NCBI GenBank assembly: GCA_949130495.1
Contig: OX422215.1
Coordinates: 528,099,755-528,163,754, forward strand
Reading direction: 5' to 3'
DNA: 64,000 bases
DNA from: Sambucus nigra
Taxonomy: Eukaryota; Streptophyta; Magnoliopsida; Dipsacales; Adoxaceae
Positions 49,907 through 61,438 of this stretch are shown in pieces; positions within the stretch are counted from its first letter, which is position 1; every line of letters begins with the position of its first letter. The notes under the pieces were generated by a model. That model saw only the letters and a list, made by a program, of their open reading frames with translations. It was not told the DNA's origin and did no database searches. The translations under genes and the position numbers were made by a program.

Positions 49907-51778
49907 TATAATACCACGTAATTTTAATAATTTTAAATGTGGAATTGATTTAATTAAAATGGGAAAATTAATTAGATATTGATTCGGGTTAAAATAAATA
50001 TTAATTAGAGAGATAAGAGTTAATAGTTATTTATATTGAATATTACTTAGTGAATGATTAATAATAATGGCGAGGAATTATTAAGATTTGTCGTGACTGA
50101 GAAATACGACAGTTACGATAAATGTGGTCGGGACGTTCGTGTCAGTCGTGTCAGGACTAAATTTGAGAAATGAAATGTAATTTCATGTTTGGAATTTTAT
50201 ATGGTCATTTTGAGTGCGCTAGTGTTTTCGAAAGGATCGAAATAGTTAGAAAAGCCTACTCGGAGGTTTAGTTTGGGTCCCAGGGTACATTTAGGCCAAA
50301 CTGACACCCTAGAGGGGTATTTTGGTCTTTTCAAATTTTGAAAAAAGGGGATCAACGAAAATTAGAGATTTAAAGTATCAGTCATGTAGATGAAGTTAGG
50401 GTTATCAGTTGTTAAACCAAAAGAGAAAGCAAAAGAGGGAGAAAGAAAGGGTTCTGAAGAATTGCAAGTCCAACAACCACCATCTTGCACCACCATCACA
50501 TCCAAATTGTAGATCGGGAAGAGAGGACCATAACCACACCCTTCTTTTTCAACGGATCAGACCTACCAAAAGAGGCAAGTTTTTATCTTGCTAAATTATG
50601 TGCACATACTATCCATGTTAGAGTAGATATGAAGAAATAACCATTTATTTATGAATTTGATGTTAAATTGGAGAATTAAATTAAGTCTTGGTTAGGAATT
50701 GCATGTAGATGGAATTCTAAAATAATTAGAGGATAAAATCAGACAATGGATGGGAAAAATCTGGACTTGTAGGTGTATGAACATGGAAGAACATAAAACT
50801 AGGGATCTTTGATGATAATTATGAATTAATCGATTCTTGGGTAGTACTCTTGATGTTTTGATAATATTTTCATGTTGGAAATCATCCCTATATGCCTACA
50901 TGTTGGTTGGAAACCTTGGTTTTTAATTTGGCAAAGATCTATAAGAAAATGGTTAAGAAAATGGTTGAAATTCGTAACTGTATAAAGGAAGGAGATGATC
51001 TCAGGTCTAGCAGATCGATTCGCTGTACTCACTGGACCGGTTTCGAATATATGTTACTTATAGTTTGGCGAACCAGTTCGTTGTAAGCACCGGGCCGGTT
51101 TGGTATGTCTGTCACTTACAATCTCGTCCTTTTGCTTAAATTTTCTTAGGGATTTGAGTTTATAATTTGTTCCTAATTAGAGAGAATCGAATTTTGAATT
51201 TTGGGGTAGATTTAGATGTAACTTGACCTCAGGAGAATTTAAGTGGGTTACATAGAATGTGAGCTAACTACGGGAATTATTTAATGTTGAATAATATTAT
51301 GAATACTTAAATGAACAAGGAGGTTACGAGTGAAACTAAGACCGGACCAGCGGTAGAGGGAAAATTTACCTACTGAAATATTTTGATGATTAGTTAGAAT
51401 ATTTTGAGTAGCGAGGGATACTCAGGGAAGTACAACGAGAAGTATAATTGAAATTAATTAATACATAGAATATTCGGGGGATATAGATATACTACGTATG
51501 GGACATGTATGATAGATTGCGTGTATACCTATTCTAATGATATAAATAGGTATATTGTGTGAAAAACCTATTGCATGAATTATTATGTGTATGACATATC
51601 TACGCTACTTGTTATTCGAGGGAGGTTTCGCTTCGTGGACGGTTTTATCTTGGTGAGCCCATAGGGCGATTTTGTACTTATACCCAGAACATAGAACCTT
51701 GGATACATGCTATCTGAGAGTATGATAGTTTCGACGGTTGAATGAGAGCGTAGGTATGTGCGTGACCCATTCGGTCGC
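49907..51778 (+). mobile_element. 5' LTR of a nested gypsy element, first part
   Basis: It starts TATAATACCACG (TGTAATACCCCG in the related solo LTR, so the terminal TG is now TA) and matches 29191-31380 in order. At 51779 it is interrupted by a Copia LTR; it resumes at 56865. A block of GGACCGGTTTCG / GGGCCGGTTTGG words lies at 51005-51105. Confidence 0.8.
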
Positions 51779-52108
51779 TGTCATCAACAATAGATCCATG
51801 CGCAGAGAACCTCTAAGAACCGCAACCCTATTTTCAGCCCAGGATTACCGTAAAACTCCCTAATGACACGCAGTCAATCAGGCCTGTACCTCCCTCAAGT
51901 GGTACCTACTTTCAGCAGCAGGTTATCCTCCATACAAGAGCAAACTTGAACAAGATGTATGTTCTTGGGTTCCAAAACAATTCACCACAACATATGGGAT
52001 TTTTGTGAATTAAAAACAAAGAAGAAGTCAAAAGTGTTCTGCTGATTTCGCAGTGTTTTCAGAATGAAAAATGAGAAAGACTTCTTATGAAAACGGAGTT
52101 GAAGAGTC

Positions 52109-52117
52109 CTATTTATA
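52109..52117 (-). promoter_or_regulatory. TATA box, left Copia LTR
   Basis: TATAAATAG on the minus strand, just downstream (minus strand) of the palindromic-word block. Confidence 0.6.
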
Positions 52118-52136
52118 AAAACTTTAAGGCAACAGG

Positions 52137-52253
52137 TTGCTCAAACGAGATAACATGTTATTTGAATGAGATGTAGTGCTGTTTGAATGACAGCAAGCAC
52201 TTCGTGCGACATACCATGTTGTTTGAGCAACATACGGTGTCGTTCGAACGAGA
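52137..52253. repeat. 21-bp phased palindromic words, left Copia LTR
   Basis: Counterpart of 56418-56541 with many CG to TG or CA changes. One unit reads GTTGTTTGAGCAACAT where the right LTR has GTCGTTTGAACGACAT. Confidence 0.85.
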
Positions 52254-52581
52254 TGAATAAAATAATATTTTTTTCATTTATCTTTTCCTCGTTAAATGCA
52301 CTGCCTCAAATACTCCAAAAAATATATTTTTTGAAAAACATTTAAAGCTCCGCTCCAACACTTATAAAATATTTTGTGAAAAATATCACAATATCCTAAC
52401 TGAATAATTATGGAGTAAAACATAATCTTTACCAAATTCGTCTTGCAGAAGCTTCTTTGGTGAAAAACTTTGATATTCTGATCCGTCTTGATGCTTGAAT
52501 GATCTTGAATAATTCTTCGACGGTTGTAGCGGTATACGACATACTCTAATGTAAACAGGACTTACAAAATATGTCCTTACA

Positions 52582-52594
52582 AATCTCCCCCTAT
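52582..52594 (-). other. Polypurine tract of the Copia element
   Basis: Minus strand ATAGGGGGAGATT adjoining the 3' LTR, a typical Sirevirus/Copia PPT. A second set of G-rich runs (52905-52945) lies in the 3' untranslated part. Confidence 0.85.
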
Positions 52595-54698
52595 GTCTAT
52601 GTCGGTACAAAATAAAAATAATCCGAATTGTCAAATCAAAATGTTTTACAAATATAATACCCTCCCATGAACCTAAAAGTGAAAACGTACTTGAAATTCA
52701 AGTCTTCAATCTTTTCTTCAAAAATCTTCATCAATCTTTTCTTCAAAAATCTTCATCAATCTTCAAATATCAAAGCTTTTCTCATCAGGGTGTGCAATCC
52801 AATAATCTTCAACTTTGTACCTAAGCACATGAGATAAAACAAATACATTCGTGACGCATCGAGTTTGAAATGTTATAAATATGTCAATCAATATAATCAA
52901 ATCTCCCCCATAATGAAAACTCCCCCATAATTCGTTCTCCCCCTTTTTATTTGTCCGAAATAGACAAGGAAAAGAATAAACAAACAAAACATGGAGTGTC
53001 ACTACAAATAGTACAAATATGGATCAAACTATGCGCATGCAGAGTAAATACTCAAAAGATCCACAAACTATTTTTGATTTTTTAATTTTTTTCAAACAGG
53101 AACAATTTACAAAAATCACACCATGAATAACATTAAGAAAACCAAATCGGAGATATGGAATGAATGGGTGTGAACAAATTCAATAGGTAATAAAACTCAA
53201 TCAAGCATATGTACACGATGCATGCGTGTACTCCTATCGATTGAATATAAAAAATATCCTTAGGTGTAAAATTATTGAATTTAGATGATATCGACTAAAT
53301 CAAATCAACAAATCAAAGCCTAAGTGATTTTCACAGCAATAACGTCCAGAACTATTTAGTGTCGTTTCGAGAATTTTTTCAAAGGACGCGCAAACCCATT
53401 GATTACTTTCTAACCAAACGCCCTCATTTATAATAAATAAATTTTTATATCTTATGAGGTACTAAATTCTCAACTTAGAGAATACCTATTGACCCAAATT
53501 CTGGCATATATTATCTTTTTATTGCCTTAATTTTTGTGCGGGCTGTTTTCAAACGGCGGCTTTCACGCAGAGTCAATTTTACACTCACGTAGCCCTTTCC
53601 CATGGCACTCATCATTTTTCCAAATATAAACAAATTCCGCACGGCTAATGGTTTTTATATGCACTACTTTTATTACTCTCGTATTATTGCACTTGGTTCA
53701 TTTTAAGGACAAGATTGTGATGAAAATACTGGACCGACATGTGATAGACAAGTACAATAGTCAAACAAATCCGTGCATGTGTGGAATAAAGGAAATCATA
53801 AGTCAAACATGTAGGAAGTATCAACTAATAACATCTCAATGACTCCAAACATTGTAAAGCACGTGGATGACATGATATATTGTCTAAAAACACTATAAAA
53901 TTGTCACATGGATAAATGGAATGAAATTGTGACTTGGTCATCCTAAGAGTCCATTCATACATGGTGTAAAATAAAATACAAAACTCTCTTTGTCTTTTTC
54001 AATTTTTCCAAAAAAATGAATTTTTTTTTGAATTTTTCCAAAATTTTTAAAAAATAAAAACCATAAATACAAACATGGTACACACTAGCAATTGGCATAA
54101 TATCGGCATGAGCAACATCATATGATAGCAAACAGTAATCACACAAATGAATGAATAATCAAGGTAGGTGTGATTAAACAAACAATGCTGTATAAGCAAT
54201 TGAGCGTGAATACTAAGAATAACTTTATATAAACTGTCAGAAGCAACCCAACAATACCAAATAAAGTAACAAAAGAACACATGGTACTACAAACAGAATG
54301 GTCAAAGTCAACCAGGTCAATCGAATGAGACTCCCTGTCTTTCAAACGACATAGCATCTCGTGAGATCAAAAATCTCTCTAACAAAGACGAACCTCGTTT
54401 GAACGAGAAAAATAAATTTTCACAGATTCCCCATAATGTTAAACAATGTTGTCGAGTAAAAAAATTTCCAGAAACAGATACCTGGAAGGTGCCGACAGTT
54501 CAAAAATCGAGCTAAAACAGTAGCTAAAACTCATAAAACAATGTAAACTACAATAAATTGAGTCATAACACTAGTAAGAGTATATCATGGAGAACAACTA
54601 GCGTATGACAAATAACCAACACAATCAACCAAACGATCTCACATGGGGTGTATCACGTGCAAGCAAACAAGAGTCATGAACAATTAGACTATAAGCCT
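52595..54698 (-). other. Copia 3' untranslated and unassigned internal DNA
   Basis: The part near 52900-52980 reads on the minus strand GGACAAATAAAAAGGGGGAG and similar, as in Sirevirus 3' regions. From about 53000 to 54690 no pol domain is recognisable. A palindromic-word block lies at 54315-54405. Confidence 0.5.
54315..54405. repeat. TCGTTTGAACGA-type block in Copia internal DNA
   Basis: GTCAATCGAATGAGAC, GTCTTTCAAACGACAT, then CTCGTGAGATC and CTCGTTTGAACGAGAA; the first two are about 21 bp apart. Similar words occur in the LTRs of the same element. Confidence 0.5.
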
Positions 54699-55660
54699 CT
54701 AAATCCGATTTTCTATTCCAAATTGATGCGTAATCGAATTTACTTTTCTATTAAACTTCCTATGTCCTTTTAAAAGCTTGTAACAGAAACACCTAAGATG
54801 ACCTTGCTTACCGCAATGTGTGCAAGTGTAAACTGGGCGGTGAATATTACCTAAAGGTGGCCTTCTCCTCAAATTCCTAGGTGGCGTATTCCTCAAATTC
54901 CTAGGTGCCTCTTGCATGATGTTCCTAGGTGTCTCTCTCTTAACAACCCTAGGTGCCTCTCTCCTAACAACCCTAGGAGGCTCTCTCACACGTGTGGGTT
55001 TGGCTTTGGGAATTGGTGCGACACTCTCATCGAAGACTATACCACCCCTATCCTCCTTAATTTGGACAGTCCCTAAAATTTTATTTAGCTTTTCTAACCA
55101 AGACTCCAAATCAAATTTTACCTTGCTTGATTCTCTTTAACTCTCCTCAAGCTCACGTATTCTCGACTCAAGTAAACTTCTAGAATCCTCAAACTCTAAA
55201 AGTTCCTTTTTCATAGCCTCCATCACCCCTCAAAGACTATCTCTCTCTCCCTCAACAATCCTAGCTTCTCTTTCAAAATTTTATCACGCGCCCTAAGTTA
55301 TTCAACTAAACATCATTGTCATTTTTAAGGCATGCTCTTTCAATTTCAAATTTTCTTTCTTTATTTTTAAAGCTTCAGCATAAAGTTCGATGAAAGCAGT
55401 TTGCAAGTTACGCCCATCTACACTTTCATCCTCACTCTCATCACCCTCACTATCATCACTAATCACACGGGTGGGAAGCTCTCGCCTAGAAGCATAAAAA
55501 ACTTCTTCTTCCGAATCACTATCACTAAGGGTAGAAATATGAGATGTCAATTTTTTCAATCGCTTCCTTAAATTTGTAGGACACTCATCTATTGCGTGAC
55601 CAACACCCTCACAACCCGAACACCTCTCAGAATTGGTTTCAACGGAAGATATAAAACAAA
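54699..55660 (-). pseudogene. Sirevirus-like Copia gag, C-terminal half
   Basis: First zinc knuckle CSGCEGVGHAIDEC at 55581-55622, followed by an acidic Ser/Asp stretch (TLSDSDSEEEVFYASRREL) in the 55302-55559 frame. This pairing is typical of Sireviruses. After a short coiled-coil-like stretch (IKKENLKLKEHALKM) and a frame change, 54699-55109 carries an Arg/Pro-rich repeat (PPRVVRREAPRVVKRETPRN) and a second knuckle CTHCGKQGHLRCFC at 54783-54824. The capsid part upstream of 55660 is not visible, so the gag is truncated as well as frameshifted. Confidence 0.8.
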
Positions 55661-55794
55661 AGTTTGTGTGAATTTTTCAATTAAAATTTTCAAAAAGTTG
55701 ACATCGAAAATCATCAAAATCATAAAAAGCCATTTTTAAGAAAAACACAATTTTTCGAAAGACCAAGATGAAACGAGATAAATTAGCCTAACCC

Positions 55795-55806
55795 GCTCTG
55801 ATACCA
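55795..55806 (-). other. Primer-binding site of the Copia element
   Basis: TGGTATCAGAGC on the minus strand (tRNA-iMet complement), three bases from the 5' LTR. Confidence 0.95.
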
Positions 55807-56390
55807 ATTTGTAAAAAGTGCGCTATAGTAGAATAATGCGACTTCTCAAATAAATCCAATTTTAATTAAACCCAAATTTTAGTTAAGCCCTAACATATGC
55901 ATCTAGGTGTTTTGATAACATAAAATCAATAAGCATGCAAAGGAAACCAATTTCAGGAAAATTTCCTGAAGGGAAAAACCTTTATTTAATTATAATTATA
56001 AATCTCAACTTACACGGTTACAACAAAATAGATTTTGATACACGAATAATCGCAGGTGTCGGTTGGTGTCGTCAGCAATATATTCACGTGTAGAGAACCT
56101 ACAAGAATCGCAGTCCTATCTTCAGCTCAGGCAGCACTCCCTAATAACACGCAGTCAATCAGTCCAGTACCTCCCTCAAGTAGTACATATTTTCAACAGT
56201 AGGTTATCCTCTCTACAAGAGTAAACTTAAACAATATGTATGTTCTTGGGTTCCAAAATAATTCACCATAACATATGGGATTTTTGTGAATTGAAAACAA
56301 AGAAGAAGCCAAAAGTGTTCTGCTGATTTCGCAGTGTTTTCAGAATGAAAAATGAGAAAGACTTATTATGAAAAACGGAGTTGAAGAGTC

Positions 56391-56399
56391 CTATTTATA
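56391..56399 (-). promoter_or_regulatory. TATA box, right (5') Copia LTR
   Basis: TATAAATAG on the minus strand, about 20 bp from the first palindromic word. Confidence 0.65.
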
Positions 56400-56417
56400 A
56401 AAAATTTAAGGCGGCAG

Positions 56418-56541
56418 GTCGTTTAAACGAGATAACATGTCATTTGAACGAGATGCAGTGTCGTTTGAACGACAGCTAGCACTTTGCGCGACATACCATG
56501 TCGTTTGAACGACATAAGGTGTCGTTCGAAAGAGATGAATA
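56418..56541. repeat. 21-bp phased GTCGTTTGAACGAC array
   Basis: Units start at 56418, 56439, 56460, 56500 and 56521, with a degenerate one near 56480. The spacing is 20-21 bp, with one 40-bp double step. The core GTCGTTTGAACGAC is self-complementary apart from its centre. It sits just upstream of the core promoter, as palindromic repeats do in Sirevirus LTRs. Confidence 0.9.
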
Positions 56542-56864
56542 AGATAATAATTTTTTTCATTTATCATTTCCCCGTTAAATGCACCGCCTCAAATACTCCG
56601 AAAAATATAGTTTTTGAAAAACATTTAAAGCTCCGCTCCAACACTTAGAAAATATTTTGTGAAAAATATCCCAATATCCTAAGTGAATAATTATGGAATA
56701 AAACATAATCTTTACTAAATTCGTCTTGCAGAATCTTCTTTGATGAAGAACTTTGATATTCGGATATGTCTTGATGCTTGAATGATCTTGAATAATCCTT
56801 CGACGGTTGTAGCGGTATACAACATACTCTATTGTAAACAAGACTTATAAAATATGTCCTTACA

Positions 56865-57693
56865 GTGTGCCCAGTAGAAGAGAAAGATAATGATATTAAG
56901 ATACCTCTGGGATGTGAGTAATTAACTATAAAATGAGGAATTTTATAATTGTTGCATGGATAGGAAGAATGCAATAACGTATTGTGTTGACGATACACAC
57001 GAATATTACGAGTCACTTGTGTAGAAGTAAATTTGGTTTGGACTAATTAGGTGGGGTAGCATGACTAGGACGGGTTAAACCTACACGTTAGGTGTGCACA
57101 TAAGATGAGAGATGAGCATCTCAAGTGAGATCTCACCCGTTTTCTCCAAATCTCTATTATTTTTGTAAAACATTTTGGGTGCCCAGCCATAGGGACACCA
57201 GGCGTAGCAGGTTCTATCTTTTGGCGTACTGCAACAGCTGTGGAAGTTACAGGTCCTTGATATTAGACGCCTCAGTATTCCTCATTTCAGCATTATGTGT
57301 AGTTATTTTATTCAGTCGGACATGTGGTCCATTTCTATTTACACATTTTCATAGATGTTGGATTTTATTATATTTACCAGATCGTAGACTGGTTTTATTA
57401 TGGATGACTATATTATTATTTCATACTGGATTGTGTATTTCGGACACCCTTATTTATTCTATTATTTTATCTATCATATGGTTGATGAATGTATGGGAAT
57501 GGTTTAGTATTATATTATAATGTGGTTTCATGTTAACTAAAAAGATAAAATTTGACACCAGCTTTTCAAATATTAGGTGTTTAGTATATATTAAAAAGTT
57601 TTCAACAGTGATGCTAAGAATGGACCAACTAGGTATTCTGTTTTAATTTAATAACGGTCTGATCACATGATATTTAATTAAGCGGGTGTCACA
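56865..57693 (+). mobile_element. 5' LTR of the nested gypsy element, second part
   Basis: Resumes the LTR begun at 49907 and ends AATTAAGCGGGTGTCACA. Text such as GATGAGAGATGAGCATCTCA near 57103 matches GATGAGAGGTGAGAATTCTC near 31879 of the solo LTR. About 0.3 kb corresponding to 31380-31690 of the solo LTR is missing at the Copia insertion. Confidence 0.8.
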
Positions 57694-57695
57694 GA

Positions 57696-57707
57696 TAGTA
57701 TCAGAGC
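57696..57707 (+). other. Primer-binding site, tRNA-iMet type
   Basis: TAGTATCAGAGC, one base from TGGTATCAGAGC, two bases after the LTR end. It fixes the element as plus strand with this LTR as its 5' LTR. Confidence 0.85.
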
Positions 57708-57851
57708 CTCAGGTTCTAGAGTCTTTAGGATATGTGTGGCTTATTATGCTTCCAGCGTAGCGTTCTTTGATGTAGAGCCCTATTTTTAGGACTATTGTAT
57801 TCTTATTTGTGCATTTACGTCTTTAGCTATTTAAGATATAGTGAATTGTGA

Positions 57852-59080
57852 ATGCCTCCTTGACGCACCACACAAGCCACCCTAGTGGCATAACCAGACC
57901 CTCAGTCGGCCCCAACAGAGGGCACCATGAATGCTGCGGAGGTGGCCGCTATAGTTGCCCAAGTTGTGAACGCAAAATTAGCTACAGTAGCATAACATGA
58001 GCCACCTAGGCATAGGTGGTGGCACCAACACAGGCTCAGACGTTCCCCTCTGCGTAGGAGCGAGTCAAGGATGCCTTCTAGAAGGCACATCCTCCAGAGT
58101 TCACAGGAATTTTTGATGTTGTTGCAGCAAGGCAATGGAAGAAAAATATCCAACAACACCTGAGGATATATGTGTGTACCGATGTTCAGAGACAGATTCT
58201 AGATACGTTCAAGCTAGTTAAGGCGGCACTACAATGGTGGGAGTCTACTACCACCGCCGAGGAGAGAGACACTATGCCGATACAAAGGTTTTGGGAGCTG
58301 TTTGACCGCAAGTACTTCCCGTTCGCCTTTCAGACTAAAATGAGCTAGAAATTGTTAGATTTAACTCAGGAGGGTAGGATGATTACCGAGTACAAGGATG
58401 AATTTATGAGGTTGACAAATCTCATGCCGGGGGAAGTGCTTACTGAAGAAAAGAGGATTCAGATGTTTATGGATGGCTTGACTTGGAAGATTCAACAACA
58501 CCTATTGGGTAACCTTTCTTTATGGACGTACAGAAAGATGTTAAATGCTGCCTTGTTACACTGCCAAGACCACCGCTTCTATCTTAAGGGAAGCAAGCGA
58601 GGAGGAGAATCCGACCACCGGGGCAAGACTCGGAGTGGCATTGCCAATGGGCACCATCAGCTCAGAGTCAGCCTAGGCAGGGTGAGCAGAGTTCCACCCT
58701 ACTAAGAGATTCAAATTCGGTGATTCCAGATAGGGACATGGATATTTTTGGCAGGGACATCAGGGACACCAGAGTCAGTGGGGCAGCAGGGCCAACAGTG
58801 TGTACAATAGGGCCAATGAAGGGGTGACAACGGTCAGCAAGCCGAGGACAACATGGTCAGTGGGGAGGAACTTTATTGGGAGGTGTTTTACGTGTGGTAG
58901 GATCGACCATAGGAAACAGGATTGCCCTGAGAGGGGCAAGACCCCACAAAAGCAGCAGGGTGCTCGTCAGGAGCCATAAAGGCCTATCTTTTCAACTGCC
59001 ATTCCAGCACCAACACTGATGCCAGCTATTCCAGTTATTCCAGTAGCTCCACCTCAACAGGGACAGTTACACTATGGGCA
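57852..59080 (+). pseudogene. Gypsy gag of the nested element, cut by an Athila-like insertion
   Basis: The start is the ATG at 57852-57854 (MPP then TGA). Readable text includes EGTMNAAEVAAIVAQVVNAK, EFTGIFDVVAARQWKKNIQ, ALQWWESTTTAEERDTMP, then the 118-codon open piece 58352-58705 (GRMITEYKDEFMRLTNLMPG). A complete zinc knuckle CFTCGRIDHRKQDC is at 58884-58925. A frame change lies between 58705 and the knuckle and several stops occur. Coding ends at about 59080 where another LTR starts, so pol is outside the window. Confidence 0.85.
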
Positions 59081-59744
59081 TGTGTATTGATAAGCACCCA
59101 AAATTGTACAATTTATACCCCAAATAGTGTATTTTAGTTGCTAATTCTCGACAATATGGGTCTTATGTGCTTAAATGTTAATTATGCAGGCCGAATACAC
59201 GTTGTGGTGTTCAAACGCGTATTTCAAGGCAATTGTGCATTTTATGGAGCTAAATACCCAAATTTCGTTACCAAAACCTAGCCTAAACCTACTCCAAAGC
59301 CCGTGTGTGTTTGTTTGTGCGCTTTTATTATTTTTTAGATTTTTAGTTTTGAGTCATTTTTATTTTTAGGATTTATTTTTGATTTATTTAGAATTTCTAG
59401 GATTTATTTTCTATTTTTTATATTTCTTTTTATTTAATATAATTTTATTTTGATTTTGATTTTATTAGTTTTTAGTTTTAGTTTTTATTTTATCTTATTT
59501 TCTTAATATTATTTTTTAGGAGTTTATTTTTAGTTTTATTATATACAGTATTTTTTTAGAACTTTAGTTTTTGTATTTTTTTTATTAGGTTTTTAGTTTT
59601 ATTTCTTTTATTTTCTTTTATTTTAGTTTTACTTTTTAGATTAGAAGTTTTATTTTTAGTTTTTACTAATTTTAGTTTTTAGGATTTTATTTATTTTTAT
59701 TTTTTTATTATTTTAGTTAGTTTTATTAGGGTCCAAATTAAACA

Positions 59745-60245
59745 CACACACCCTATAACTCAAACACACACCACGTATCCTACACAAACCCTCATCCACA
59801 CCCTAAACCTCTATACCTCACACACCCAATACCTCCCCCTTCTTCTTCAACCTCTCACCTTCTCTCTCTTCTTTCAAACACCCATCTAATTCCCTCTCCC
59901 TCCTTACTCCATTACCAACAAACACTTCTCTCTCTTACTCAACCATCAAACCCAACCATATCTCAAGCCCATCTCACCTTATACCCTTCTCCAAAGCAAG
60001 CCACGACCTGCCAAATACAAAAAAAACCAAATAAACTCATTTACCCCATGTGCCACTTCAACTAATTTTATTCCTTTTACCCAAATATCCCCAACTACCT
60101 ACTTATCCCCCTTTTCCCAAAATTACCCCCATGTGCACCCAAATCAGATTTTTCCAAATATCCTCACACCCCCATGCACATGTGCTCTCACCTTTCCCAT
60201 ATGTTCACCATAGCCAATTCTCATTTTTACCCCCATGCTCCATGC
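59745..60245. other. C-rich, almost G-free strand-asymmetric stretch
   Basis: The plus strand shows CACACACC, CCCTAAACC, CTTCTCTCTC and similar text with very few G for about 500 bp, directly after a T-rich/A-poor-in-C stretch. It ends at the TATA box. Confidence 0.7.
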
Positions 60246-60249
60246 CTAC

Positions 60250-60257
60250 TATAAATT
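60250..60257 (+). promoter_or_regulatory. TATA box of the Athila-like LTR
   Basis: CTACTATAAATTGAAG; transcription would start around 60280, where an AG-rich leader begins. Confidence 0.55.
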
Positions 60258-61438
60258 GAAGAAGAAGACCCCAAATCAAATATCAAGAGCTTAGAGATAA
60301 GAATTTGTAGAGAGAGAAAATACCATTTTAGTGTAGTTTTAGATTAGAATTTTTTATTTTATTATTTTTAGATAGTGAGGAGAAAATAAATTGTTGTGAG
60401 GATTAAATTGAGTGAGATTCTTGATGTAATTGTGTTTGAATCATTCAAATTAAGGAATGTGAATTTCAACTCAAGGAATAGAAGTTCAATTTCACTTCAA
60501 GAGATTGGGGTTTGATTGTTTTCTTCTCTTCTCATTTATTTATGCCTTTGATTATTAATTTGTCATATTTCATACCATGTTAGGCTAAAACCCCTTTCAA
60601 GGGGTGGGGTAAAACCCTTATTTGATGTTATTTTATTTTAATTACTTTAATTACTTGAAAAATCCCTTTGAATGTTAATTTTGATCCCTCACCCTTAAAT
60701 TTACGCCTCGAGAGAGGGTAAATGATTTTCGAGAGAAAATCGAAATTCTAGTGATAATACCCATTTTAGATTCGAACTAGAGATAGGGGTCTCTTAAGTG
60801 GGGTATTATCACTTGAATTTCAACTCTAAATTTATTTTATAAGATTGACATAAATTCTAATTGATCGATCCTAGCGGGTGATTAATTAAAAGGAGTGTGG
60901 ATCTATTTTTCTAGAGTTGTGGGGTGTTAAAATTAATTTTCTAAAAGATTACTATTATAATTACACTTGCAACGAGAGTTGATTTGTAGTTTTGATATTA
61001 ATTTGGGAGAATTCAAATAATTAACTTAATTAATTAGAATAACTAGAATTTGTGGTGTAATCCCGCTCCTTGATTGTTCTCACAATTATTTACCTCACTT
61101 ATCTTTTTTTTTTTAGTGTTAGACTTTATTTTTCATTTTAGTCATTTTCTAGTTAGTTATTATCATATTACACTTTAGTTTACATTAGTTTAAACCTCAC
61201 CTCACCTCACCTTATTGTTTTAATATTGAAAAAGCTAAAAAAATTAGAAAAGTGAAAAAGTCCAAAAAGAAAATAAAAAGTGAATTACAATTGAATTTGT
61301 CTCTAGCTTACTCCCTTGAAAGTGGATTGATACCCTTACTTACCTCTACACTTGAGTTTATTATATTTTGTAGGTATGTGAGGTTTTGATTAGAAGTAGG
61401 ACTTTTCAAGCAACGACAAATACACGCAAAATCATTTC

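Larger units (their letters stand above)
51779..52581 (-). repeat. 3' LTR of the nested Copia element, truncated
   Basis: 803 bp matching 56067-56864. On the minus strand it begins TGTAAGGACATATTTTG at 52581. It stops at 51779 and lacks about 257 bp present at the far end of the right LTR, so the outer edge is deleted. Minus-strand TATA box at 52109-52117. Confidence 0.85.
51779..56864 (-). mobile_element. Pol-less Sirevirus-like Copia element
   Basis: Right LTR 55810-56864 (TGTAA...TTACA), primer site 55795-55806, gag with two zinc knuckles, PPT 52582-52594 and truncated left LTR. Between gag (ends 54699) and PPT there is only about 2.1 kb without integrase, RT or RNase H motifs, so the element is non-autonomous by deletion. 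In the first 300 bp the LTRs differ at roughly one base in ten, more than those of the chromovirus. The outer flanks (GTCGC left, GTGTG right) do not form a duplication, which fits a deletion at the left edge. Confidence 0.8.
55810..56864 (-). repeat. 5' LTR of the nested Copia element
   Basis: 1,055 bp, complete, with inverted ends TGTAA/TTACA. TATA box on the minus strand at 56391-56399; palindromic-word block directly upstream (56418-56541). Confidence 0.9.

Noticed and set aside
57125..57520. 131-codon hydrophobic frame as an env-like or membrane protein
   Set aside because: It is inside the U5 side of an LTR, just upstream of the primer site, and no counterpart is open in the solo LTR.
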